Shown: positions 1 to 6,142, counted from the stretch's first letter. The stretch: DNA of 7,545 bases from an uncultured Clostridia bacterium (GCA_947302895.1 CAMYWU010000070.1:1-7545); one strand, 5' to 3'. Translations and numbers: made by a program. The notes: generated from the sequence alone by a model not told the origin.

Positions 1-659
1 ATAGAGTTTGAATCAATGTTATTGTTTGTGCTCAGCTGAAGGCGAATGCCGTCGCCTGTTCCGCCCTTGCCCTTTTTTGCAAGATTGCAGGTTATGCTGT
101 TTCTGGCAATCCTGTTTGCAACAGCTCCGTAAAGCCATATTCCGTAGCCCGTGCAGTTAAGGTTGATTGCGTTGCCCTGAACGGTAACTCCTGCGCATCT
201 GAAATCACCTGCAGGAACAGTTCCTGCTTTTGCAGTAAGCTTTTCACCTGCGAGCTGTATTCCGTATGCAACATTATTATAGTTTGCCGCATAGCCCGTT
301 GAAACATTAATCCTGTTGTTTAAAATCTGGCTGTTTGCACTTGTGTATTTATCGTGCTTGTTGCTTGTTTTGGTTGAAGGATAAAAATTCTTGTGGGCAA
401 GCTCAACTGTTCTGAAAATAATACCGCTGCCGCAGTTATTTATTGTGTTGTTGTTGATTTTTGAATTTCTGTAGTTTGTTGCAATAACAGCAAAACCCGT
501 TATGTTTTCAAACTTGTTGTTTTCAAAAACCATATTATCAAAATATGAGTTAACAAGTCCCGTATGGGTTCCTATACCTCTTTGAAGGTTTCTGAAAGTG
601 CAGTTTTTAACAGTTATTCTTCTGCAGGGAGTTTCATCGTCGTTTGAAGCATATCCGTT
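1..659 (-). pseudogene. Beta-helix protein, C-terminal continuation in shifted frame, truncated by window edge
   Basis: I translated this stretch by hand on the minus strand. It is open from about 722 to position 1, in the frame one base ahead of the N-terminal part, giving about 219 codons after the upstream stop. It reads as unmistakable beta-helix coils: ITVKNCTFRNLQRGIGTHTG, MVFENNKFENITGFAVIATN, SKINNNTINNCGSGIIFRT, then VAYGIQLAGEKLTAKA and later YGIWLYGAVANR and GDGIRLQL. Stacked Asn residues (NNN, NNK) resemble asparagine ladders. An ATG at 686 is in this frame with only a weak AAAGG upstream. Starting there would remove the signal peptide and the first coils, so independent translation is unlikely. 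Together with the 658-1425 part the protein would exceed 470 residues and continue beyond the window. It is either a real frameshifted gene or a sequence error. Confidence 0.75.
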
Positions 660-722
660 AAAATGGTTGTTGATTTGTTGATGCATCCCAGGAGCCTTTA
701 AAGTCCTTAAAGGTGCAGTTGC
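658..722 (-). other. Frameshift zone in the beta-helix gene
   Basis: The upstream frame stops at 658-660 and the downstream frame has a stop at 723-725, so the change of frame must lie between them. Both frames encode the F of the F-N-G-Y motif at the run of four T (minus strand, 663-660). The simplest repair is removal of one T there, giving ...QQPFNGYASND. A larger deletion nearby is possible too, because from memory related beta-helix proteins usually carry a few more residues (an EAIQ-like strand) before the F-N-G-Y. Confidence 0.75.
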
Positions 723-1425
723 TTATTGTTACATCGGAGCAGCCGCCCGCTTCAAGCATATGGGCGTTGTATACATTCTGGAAGGTAACTCCCTCAAAGG
801 AAATATTGTTTGCGTGGCCGATTTGAAGAATTGCTTTTTTCAATCCGCCGCCGTCAAGAGTTCCGCCGATGATGTGGATATTAGTAAAAGCATTATATCC
901 CGTTGCAGGCTGAGCATCCAGATCGCCCTTGTAGCCAAAACGCATCATATTGCTTTCGGTGCTAACGTGCTTTATTGTTACATCCTTGAGATAAACATAG
1001 GTGTTTGACCATAAAACAAGCTGCTTTGTTGAGGTATATGTTCCTGCCGGAACAGTTATCTCGTAAATAGTTCCGTCGGCGTTATCCCTTGCCTGCCTTG
1101 CAAGCGCTGTAAAAGCGGCGCCGATATCATCGCCGTTTTTAACATCAAGAGTCAGCTTTTTAACGCCGTCATCTTCTTCGGGGTCATCCGTTCCCTCAGT
1201 ACCCTGACCGTCAGTGCCTTGACCATCGGTACCTTGACCGTCAGTGCCTTGACCATCGGTACCTTGACCGTCGGTGCCCTGTCTAACAATTTCCTGTTCG
1301 TTGTTAACAGGGGGATTTGTGTCATCATTTCCTAAAGCGATTAACGGCATTGAGGAAATGATTAATGTCAGTGCTGCTAAGATTGCGATAATTTTGCTAA
1401 GAGTATTCATAATTTGCTTATCCAT
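658..1425 (-). CDS. Secreted right-handed beta-helix protein, N-terminal part (frame broken at 658)
   Basis: This is the first 255 residues of an exported beta-helix protein. Residues 1-32 form a signal peptide: a short Lys-containing N-region, a hydrophobic core (residues 11-31) and a plausible A-L-G cleavage site before N33. Residues 33-88 are a low-complexity acidic linker containing GTDGQ repeats. From about residue 89 a pectate-lyase-like fold begins, with short alternating beta-strand motifs (VTIKHV, IHIIGGTLDGGG, ISFEGVTFQNV, VTISNCTFKDF) typical of right-handed parallel beta-helices. The start at 1425 overlaps the kinase stop by 8 bases; a second in-frame ATG at 1410 gives an equally good signal peptide, and neither has a clear Shine-Dalgarno sequence, so coupling to the kinase is likely. 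The frame stops at 658-660, but the same fold continues in another frame down to position 1. The family includes polysaccharide lyases and binding proteins; catalytic residues cannot be assigned here. Confidence 0.8.
   Translation of the reverse strand: MDKQIMNTLSKIIAILAALTLIISSMPLIALGNDDTNPPVNNEQEIVRQGTDGQGTDGQGTDGQGTDGQGTDGQGTEGTDDPEEDDGVKKLTLDVKNGDDIGAAFTALARQARDNADGTIYEITVPAGTYTSTKQLVLWSNTYVYLKDVTIKHVSTESNMMRFGYKGDLDAQPATGYNAFTNIHIIGGTLDGGGLKKAILQIGHANNISFEGVTFQNVYNAHMLEAGGCSDVTISNCTFKDFKGSWDASTNQQPF
1196..1281 (-). repeat. 15-bp/30-bp tandem repeat coding for GTDGQ units
   Basis: About five and a half copies of a 15-bp unit encode GTDGQ, residues 49-79 of the beta-helix protein. Two kinds of 15-bp unit alternate, making a 30-bp higher-order repeat: 1201-1230 and 1231-1260 differ at a single base, and 1261-1281 begins a third copy. 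It forms a flexible linker between the signal peptide and the beta-helix domain. Such near-identical repeats change copy number easily by slippage. Confidence 0.9.
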
Positions 1426-3037
1426 TAAGTATTGCGAAGTTTTTCTTGTTGCATTTATAGAGGCTTGTGAAAACCTTATAGTTTCTGTCGTAAACCTCTT
1501 TGTATTCTTTTCTTGGATGATATGTAACCTTTGCAGGTATTAACTTTTTAACGTCCTTCATTGTCGGGATAATTCCAAGACCTACTGCGATACATGCAGC
1601 AGCGCCGACTGCGCCGATATTCTGGGGTGAGTCAACAACCTCAACATCTCTTTGAAGAATATCCGCAAGTATCTGGCAGGTTGAGGAGCCAAGAGCGCCG
1701 CCGCCGCAGAAGCGAACAGCCTTTGAGATTGTTACCTCTTTTTTCTTATCCTGTCTTTCAAGCATCCATCTCATATGGAAGCATATTCCCTCAACAACTG
1801 AGCGGATAAGCTCTGTTTTGCCCGTTTCAAGCTTGATGTTGAAAAACATTCCCGCTGCGTTCGGGTCCTCAAAAGGACAGCGGTTGCCGTGAAGCCACGG
1901 AGTGAAAACAACTCCGCCTGCGCCGGGCTCCGAGCGTTCGATAACCTGTTCAAGATAATCATAGAGATTAACTGCAATATGCTCATAATCGTTAACCTCA
2001 GAGGGATGTGTTTTAAGATAAACGCCGATTTCATCAAGAGCAAGATGGTCCTTAACCCAGCTTACGCATTTGTTTGAGGTTTCAAGCTCGCCGAAATAGT
2101 TGTATGCTTCGGGGTCTGCGCCAACGATTGCTGCCATCATAGCGCCTGTGTCAACAACCTGCTTTTCAACAACTGTTCCAACCCAGCCCGAGGTTCCTGA
2201 ATAAACATGGGTGTCGCCGATTTCGGTAGCGCCTGCGCCAACGCCGATGAGCGAAGCATCGCCGCCTCCGCCGAAAACAGCTGTTCCGGGTGCAAGACCG
2301 AGCTCCTTGGCAGCCTTTTCGGTAACCTCGCCAACCTTATCGGTGCAAGCCTTGATTTCGGGAAGATGCTCAATATTGATATTAAACATATTGCAAAGCG
2401 GTTTGCACCAGCCCTCGTGGCCTTTTCTTGTATCATATATAAGGGTTGCAAAGGCGGAATCGGTTGTCATAACAAATTCGCCGCTTGCACGAAGGATGAG
2501 ATATTCTTTAACATCGAGCCATTTATAAATTCTTTTGAAGTTTTCGGGCTCGTTTGCCTCAACCCATTTATATTTCCATACGGGGTCCTTAACCGAAAGT
2601 GGAGCGGCGCCCGTATATTTAAGGCATTTAAGAAGCTTGAAAACGTCTGCGCCTGCAACCTGTAAGCCGTGGGCAATTCCTGCTTTGAGCTCCTCTGTTG
2701 CACGCTGGTCCATATATGTCATCGGGCGGCGAATGCAGTTGCCTTCCTTATCAACAAGAACAAGACCCTGCATTGCCGAGCAGAAGCTTATGCCTTCAAT
2801 CTGCTCTTTCTTGATTTCGGGAGCCTTTCGGAAAACCTCATCGGTTGTAACGCACATAGCCTTCCACCATTCATCGGCATCCTGTTCAGCTCCGCCCTTA
2901 ACGCCTGTTTCTTCTTCAACGTAAAGGGAATAGCCCGCTGTTGCCGATGCGATGATTTTGATTTCCTCATCAATTTCGATAAGGCAGGTTTTAATTCCCG
3001 TTGTTCCCGTATCGTAGGTTATAACATATTTACTCAT
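1418..3037 (-). CDS. FGGY-family carbohydrate kinase (xylulokinase-like)
   Basis: A cytosolic sugar kinase of the actin-like ATPase fold, 539 residues, a normal to slightly long length for FGGY kinases. It should transfer phosphate from ATP to a sugar, most often a ketose. Visible landmarks are the N-terminal phosphate-1 loop YDTGTTGIKTC (residues 8-18, D9), the MDQRA substrate-side motif (109-113), GGGGDAS with the probable catalytic base D260, the phosphate-2 motif SGTSGWVG (280-287), and the adenosine-binding motif FCGGGALGSSTCQILADI (443-460). The start at 3037 is supported by GGAGGG seven bases upstream. It is divergent from the aminotransferase/aldolase operon, and its last codons overlap the start of the beta-helix gene. 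The exact sugar cannot be read from the sequence: xylulokinase-like is a family resemblance, and ribulose, fuculose or rhamnulose are equally possible. Confidence 0.9.
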   Translation of the reverse strand: MSKYVITYDTGTTGIKTCLIEIDEEIKIIASATAGYSLYVEEETGVKGGAEQDADEWWKAMCVTTDEVFRKAPEIKKEQIEGISFCSAMQGLVLVDKEGNCIRRPMTYMDQRATEELKAGIAHGLQVAGADVFKLLKCLKYTGAAPLSVKDPVWKYKWVEANEPENFKRIYKWLDVKEYLILRASGEFVMTTDSAFATLIYDTRKGHEGWCKPLCNMFNINIEHLPEIKACTDKVGEVTEKAAKELGLAPGTAVFGGGGDASLIGVGAGATEIGDTHVYSGTSGWVGTVVEKQVVDTGAMMAAIVGADPEAYNYFGELETSNKCVSWVKDHLALDEIGVYLKTHPSEVNDYEHIAVNLYDYLEQVIERSEPGAGGVVFTPWLHGNRCPFEDPNAAGMFFNIKLETGKTELIRSVVEGICFHMRWMLERQDKKKEVTISKAVRFCGGGALGSSTCQILADILQRDVEVVDSPQNIGAVGAAACIAVGLGIIPTMKDVKKLIPAKVTYHPRKEYKEVYDRNYKVFTSLYKCNKKNFAILNG

Positions 3038-3044
3038 TCAACAT

Positions 3045-3050
3045 CCCTCC
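3045..3050 (-). promoter_or_regulatory. Ribosome binding site of the kinase
   Basis: The minus-strand GGAGGG lies seven bases before the ATG at 3037-3035 and supports that start. Confidence 0.8.
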
Positions 3051-3098
3051 GAATAAATCTGGATAAAAATACTAAACAAAAACATAAGTATATATAAC

Positions 3099-3127
3099 AT
3101 TTTATCATCATAGTCTTAATTTTGCAA
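3099..3127 (-). promoter_or_regulatory. Predicted sigma-A promoter for the kinase/beta-helix transcript
   Basis: Read on the minus strand, TTGCAA (3127-3122) is followed after 17 bases by TAAAAT (3104-3099), with TGA before it as a possible extended -10. Transcription would start near 3092, leaving a leader of about 55 bases before the kinase. The -35 is a palindrome that can also serve the plus strand. Confidence 0.5.
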
Positions 3128-3150
3128 CATTATTACCCAATTTTTATAAC
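3122..3150 (+). promoter_or_regulatory. Second promoter-like element on the plus strand
   Basis: TTGCAA (3122-3127) is followed after 17 bases by TATAAC (3145-3150). It matches the promoter in front of the sigma factor (6095-6123) in both hexamer region and spacing, sharing TTGCAACA and TTTTATA. It uses the same palindromic hexamer as the minus-strand promoter. The region is AT-rich, so a chance match remains possible. Confidence 0.3.
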
Positions 3151-3157
3151 TTATTAA

Positions 3158-3185
3158 TTGACAAATTGTTAAAAAGTGATATACT
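3158..3185 (+). promoter_or_regulatory. Predicted sigma-A promoter for the aminotransferase/aldolase operon
   Basis: A consensus -35 TTGACA (3158-3163) and a near-consensus -10 TATACT (3180-3185) are separated by 16 bases. The transcript would start near 3192 and carry a leader of about 85 bases that contains a hairpin. This is the strongest promoter match in the window. Confidence 0.7.
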
Positions 3186-3200
3186 TGAAGTTGTAATATA

Positions 3201-3242
3201 GTGAAAGACTGCGCTCTCTGATTTGAAGAGCGTAAAACTCAC
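3201..3242 (+). other. Leader hairpin of the aminotransferase transcript
   Basis: CGCTCT (3212-3217) pairs with AGAGCG (3227-3232) around a nine-base loop. An outer GTGA (3201-3204) can pair with TCAC (3239-3242) across an internal loop. It lies between the predicted start of transcription and the ribosome binding site. I do not recognise a known riboswitch in it, and no terminator follows it. Confidence 0.4.
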
Positions 3243-3264
3243 GGAAATACAATACATATTTTTC

Positions 3265-3272
3265 AAGGAGGT
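3265..3272 (+). promoter_or_regulatory. Ribosome binding site that decides the aminotransferase start
   Basis: AAGGAGGT abuts the ATG at 3273 with no spacing but sits six to seven bases before the in-frame ATG at 3279. The second ATG is therefore the better start. Confidence 0.8.
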
Positions 3273-3278
3273 ATGAAA

Positions 3279-4760
3279 ATGGATACAAGATTTGCTATTT
3301 CGCAGTATCCTGATGCAGCAACCATCACAGCTCAGCTTGATGCGCTCATCAAAAAACCTATTTATTCAATTAACAGAGCTGCTCTTAAGGAGTATGTTGA
3401 GGAGTATTTCGATAAGAAATGCGCTAAATCAAAGGAAATGATTACCGAGGCTAAGAATGTTATCCCCGGTGGTGTTCAGCATAACCTTGCTTTCAACTAT
3501 CCCTTCCCGATTGTTATGACAAAGGCTAAGGGCAACAAACTCTATGATATCGACGGAAATGAGTATTTTGATTTCCTTCAGGCAGGCGGTCCTACCATTA
3601 TCGGTTCAAACGATGACGTTGTTAAAGAAAAGGTTAAGGAGCTTCTTGATGATTGCGGACCTTCAACAGGTCTTTTCCATCCTTATGAATATAAGCTCGC
3701 AAAGAAAATCAGCGAGTGTGTTCCTTCCGTAGAAATGTTCCGTATGCTTGGCTCAGGAACAGAGGCTTGTATGTGCGCTGTTCGTGTTGCCCGTCTTGCA
3801 ACAGGCCATAAAAACATCATTAAGATGGGCGGAGCTTACCATGGCTGGTCTGATCAGCTTGCTTGGGGTATGCGTGTTCCCGGAACTCTCAACCTCCAGT
3901 CCCACGGTGTTCCGATGTTTGTATTCAAGCATACTCAGGAATTCTTCCCCAACGACCTTAAGTCTCTTGAAATGAAGCTTAAGATAAACAAATTCCGCGG
4001 CGGTACTGCTGCTGTATTCATTGAGCCAATCGGTCCTGAATCAGCAACACGTCCTGTTGATAAAGATTTCCCGAAGGGCGTTCAGGCTCTTTGCCGTAAG
4101 TATGGCGCTCTCCTTGTTTGCGACGAGGTTGTAACCGGTTTCAGAATCGGCTTATCAGGCGCTCAGGGCTATTTCGGCATTGATCCCGATATCACAATCT
4201 TCGGTAAGATTATCGCTGGCGGATATCCCGGCGCAGGCGGTATCGGCGGCCACAGAGAAGTTATGAAGTATCTTGGCGCAGGTCTTGATAAGGCTGAGGG
4301 CAAGAAGATTCATAAGGCAATGTGCGGCGGTACTATGGCTGCAACTCCGATTTCTTGCGTTGCAGGTTATACTGTTATCTGCGAAATCGAAAAGAGAAAT
4401 GCCTGCCAGGTTGCAGGACAGATGGCAGACAGACTTGTTAAGGGTATTAACGAGAGCATTAAGAAGTATGACCTTCCCTTTGTTTGCTACAACATCGGTT
4501 CGGTTTGCCACCTTCACACTGTTGCAACAATGCATTTCAGAATTAACTGGAGAAAGCCCTGGACAATTCCTTCAGTACTCGACCAGACAGGCGTTCGCCA
4601 GACTGAAATGCAGTATATGGGCGCAGCTTATATGGCAGAAGGTCTTGTTACTCTTGCAGGTTCAAGACTCTACACTTCAAGCGCTTATACCGAAGAGGAT
4701 ATCGATGAATGCATCGCTCGCTTCGATAAGGTTCTTGCTAAGTGCGAGAAGATTGATTAA
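3279..4760 (+). CDS. Class-III PLP-dependent aminotransferase (glutamate-1-semialdehyde aminomutase-like)
   Basis: A cytosolic fold-type I PLP enzyme of 493 residues, counted from the ATG at 3279 (495 from 3273). It moves an amino group between a substrate amine and a keto or aldehyde group. Visible residues are the phosphate-binding GSGTEA (158-163), the cofactor-stacking YHGW (187-190), D282 in VCDEVVTGFR (pyridine nitrogen), and K310 in FGKIIAGGYPG, the Schiff-base lysine. It resembles glutamate-1-semialdehyde 2,1-aminomutase most, but has an extra N-terminal segment of about 55 residues and no heme genes nearby, so a haem role is unlikely. It sits first in an operon with the class-II aldolase and is divergent from a sugar kinase, which points to catabolism of an amino sugar or to transamination of an aldolase substrate or product. 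The true substrate is unknown. Confidence 0.9.
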   Translation: MDTRFAISQYPDAATITAQLDALIKKPIYSINRAALKEYVEEYFDKKCAKSKEMITEAKNVIPGGVQHNLAFNYPFPIVMTKAKGNKLYDIDGNEYFDFLQAGGPTIIGSNDDVVKEKVKELLDDCGPSTGLFHPYEYKLAKKISECVPSVEMFRMLGSGTEACMCAVRVARLATGHKNIIKMGGAYHGWSDQLAWGMRVPGTLNLQSHGVPMFVFKHTQEFFPNDLKSLEMKLKINKFRGGTAAVFIEPIGPESATRPVDKDFPKGVQALCRKYGALLVCDEVVTGFRIGLSGAQGYFGIDPDITIFGKIIAGGYPGAGGIGGHREVMKYLGAGLDKAEGKKIHKAMCGGTMAATPISCVAGYTVICEIEKRNACQVAGQMADRLVKGINESIKKYDLPFVCYNIGSVCHLHTVATMHFRINWRKPWTIPSVLDQTGVRQTEMQYMGAAYMAEGLVTLAGSRLYTSSAYTEEDIDECIARFDKVLAKCEKID

Positions 4761-4768
4761 TAATTCGT

Positions 4769-4800
4769 TTTAAGGGAGCGATAAATCTCGCTCCCTTAAA
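4769..4800 (+). other. Strong intergenic hairpin between aminotransferase and aldolase
   Basis: A perfect 13-bp stem (4769-4781 with 4788-4800, GC core GGGAGCG) closes a six-base loop. No T-run follows on either strand, so it is not a standard Rho-independent terminator. It more likely protects the 3' end of the upstream message or tunes expression of the aldolase. Confidence 0.7.
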
Positions 4801-4815
4801 TTACAATACTTTGAA

Positions 4816-4821
4816 AAGGAG
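4816..4821 (+). promoter_or_regulatory. Ribosome binding site of the aldolase
   Basis: AAGGAG lies eight bases before the ATG at 4830, which supports this start. The right foot of the intergenic hairpin ends 15 bases earlier, so the site is probably not occluded. Confidence 0.8.
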
Positions 4822-4829
4822 ATTATTCT

Positions 4830-6047
4830 ATGGCTTATGATATTCAGGAAGCTAAGGAATTAGTCGTTAAGGCAGGTAAGGAGCTCATTGAAAAGGGTCT
4901 CATTGCAAGAACATGGGGAAATGTTTCGGCAAGAATTTCCGATACCCAGTTTGTTATCACTCCTTCCGGAAGAGCTTATGAGGATTTAACACCCGAGGAA
5001 ATCGTTGTTGTTAATATCGACGATTGCTCTTATGAGGGCGAGATTAAGCCGTCTTCCGAAAAGGGCGTTCACGCTGCGGCTTATCGCCATCATCCAACAG
5101 TTGATTTTGTTATTCATACCCATCAGAAGGCAGCAACAATTGTTTCCATAACAGGTATGACCATAACAAATGTTTATGATGAGTTCAGAGATGTTCTTGG
5201 CGATACCGTTCCCTGTGCTGCATACGCTATGTCAACAACAGATTCTCTTCGCAAGAAGCATGAAATGTGTATTAAGACAAATCCTCGCTCACGTGCAATT
5301 ATGATGATGCACCACGGAACAATCTGTATGGGCGATAGCTATGAGCATGCATTTGCGCTTGCAGAAAGCCTTGAAAAATGCTGCGAGAAGGTTATCAAGG
5401 ATAACTATCTTCGTCATTCCTGGGCTAAGACCTATAGCGATGATGATAAAAGAGCATACTTCCTCAAGAAGAACGGCGCTGAATTTATGCCCGAAACAAT
5501 CTGCGATTTAGGCTCATCAATCAGAAACGGCAAAACCTTCACCTTAACTGTTGGCGGCGAAACTGTTGATGTTGATGTTGAAACAGGCGTTGGTATCAAC
5601 GGAATTGCTCCGAAGGTTGAAAAGATTCACAGAGCAATCTATAACACCGAGGATTGCACAATTATCAAGCATCTTAAATCTGCCGACATTGTTGCAGTTT
5701 CCTGCACGGGCGATGATATGATTCCTATGATTGACGATTTTGCTCAGATTGTTGGCATTGACGTTAAGAATTGCCCATGGATTGAGGGCGATACCGATGA
5801 ATGCGCAAAGGAAATCGGCAAGGCTATCGATAACAGAAACGCTGTTCTTATTCAGGGCAACGGCGCTCTTGTAACAGGCAACACCGAAGGCGATATGGAA
5901 GCACTTGATATCATTATGAACAAGGGCTGCCAGGCAGTTATCGACGTTGATATCTTCAACCGTGCTCATTATGTTCCGAAGCTCGAATGCTTCCTTATGA
6001 GAACAGTTTATCTTGCAAAATACAGCAAAAAGATAGACGAGAAATAA
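4830..6047 (+). CDS. Class-II aldolase/adducin-family protein with a degenerate second aldolase-like half
   Basis: A cytosolic metal-dependent aldolase of the fuculose/rhamnulose/ribulose-phosphate family, expected to act on a phosphorylated sugar. The first half (residues 1-215) is complete: GNVSAR (30-35) and TPSG (44-47) for phosphate binding, PSSE with S75, S76 and the catalytic-type E77, metal ligands H96 and H98 in the IHTH motif, and H162 in MHHG as the third ligand. Typical members have only this half, about 210-220 residues. Residues 255-405 repeat the pattern (KIHRAIYNTED, TIIKHLKSADIVAV, VLIQGNGALVTG), but K280, L282 and N344 stand where the metal histidines should be. It is therefore probably a non-catalytic copy. 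The gene lies 69 bases after the aminotransferase, is probably cotranscribed with it, and is followed by a terminator. The precise sugar phosphate is unknown. Confidence 0.85.
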   Translation: MAYDIQEAKELVVKAGKELIEKGLIARTWGNVSARISDTQFVITPSGRAYEDLTPEEIVVVNIDDCSYEGEIKPSSEKGVHAAAYRHHPTVDFVIHTHQKAATIVSITGMTITNVYDEFRDVLGDTVPCAAYAMSTTDSLRKKHEMCIKTNPRSRAIMMMHHGTICMGDSYEHAFALAESLEKCCEKVIKDNYLRHSWAKTYSDDDKRAYFLKKNGAEFMPETICDLGSSIRNGKTFTLTVGGETVDVDVETGVGINGIAPKVEKIHRAIYNTEDCTIIKHLKSADIVAVSCTGDDMIPMIDDFAQIVGIDVKNCPWIEGDTDECAKEIGKAIDNRNAVLIQGNGALVTGNTEGDMEALDIIMNKGCQAVIDVDIFNRAHYVPKLECFLMRTVYLAKYSKKIDEK

Positions 6048-6056
6048 TTAAAAAAC

Positions 6057-6087
6057 AAGCGTCGGAATTTCCGGCGCTTATTTTTTT
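6057..6087 (+). terminator. Rho-independent terminator after the aldolase
   Basis: AAGCGTCGG (6057-6065) pairs with CCGGCGCTT (6071-6079), with one G-T wobble and a five-base loop, followed by a T-rich tail (6078-6087). It ends the aminotransferase/aldolase operon and separates it from the sigma factor gene. Confidence 0.9.
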
Positions 6088-6094
6088 GAATTTC

Positions 6095-6123
6095 TTGCAA
6101 CACTTTTGGGAATATTTTATACT
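6095..6123 (+). promoter_or_regulatory. Predicted promoter of the sigma factor/propeller operon
   Basis: TTGCAA (6095-6100) and TATACT (6118-6123) are spaced by 17 bases, a good sigma-A match. The GCAAC within the -35 region also resembles the AAC core of ECF-type -35 elements, so autoregulation by the encoded sigma factor is possible. Confidence 0.5.
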
Positions 6124-6130
6124 TAACATA

Positions 6131-6142
6131 TGAAAGCTTTCA
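6131..6142. promoter_or_regulatory. Perfect 12-bp palindrome at the start of the sigma factor transcript
   Basis: TGAAAGCTTTCA lies just downstream of the predicted promoter, where a repressor would block initiation. It is similar to, but shorter than, catabolite-responsive or LacI-family operators. No regulator gene is visible in the window. Confidence 0.4.

Noticed and set aside
658..663. Programmed +1 frameshift of the prfB type (TTT-TAA-C)
   Set aside because: The P-site codon can slip onto TTT in the +1 frame, but there is no Shine-Dalgarno-like stimulator just upstream and no known need for recoding in this family. A mutation or sequence error is simpler.
684..686. Independent gene starting at the ATG at 686 on the minus strand
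   Set aside because: It would begin in the middle of a beta-helix without a signal peptide and with only a weak AAAGG upstream; it is better read as the second half of the broken gene.
1196..1281. Short direct repeats as a CRISPR array
   Set aside because: The repeats are contiguous with no unique spacers and encode an in-frame GTDGQ linker.
2207..2665. Plus-strand open frames inside the kinase, up to 152 codons
   Set aside because: They are antisense to a kinase with all family motifs, and their translations show no domain or signal.
3201..3242. Known riboswitch in the aminotransferase leader
   Set aside because: The hairpin is too short and lacks the conserved cores of riboswitch classes I can recall; no expression platform is visible.
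4273..4773. 166-codon open frame overlapping the 3' third of the aminotransferase
   Set aside because: It lies in another frame of a well-supported PLP enzyme, has no ribosome binding site and no recognisable domain; it is a coding shadow.
4769..4800. Rho-independent terminator between aminotransferase and aldolase
   Set aside because: The stem is strong but no T-run follows on either strand, so it is listed as a hairpin only.
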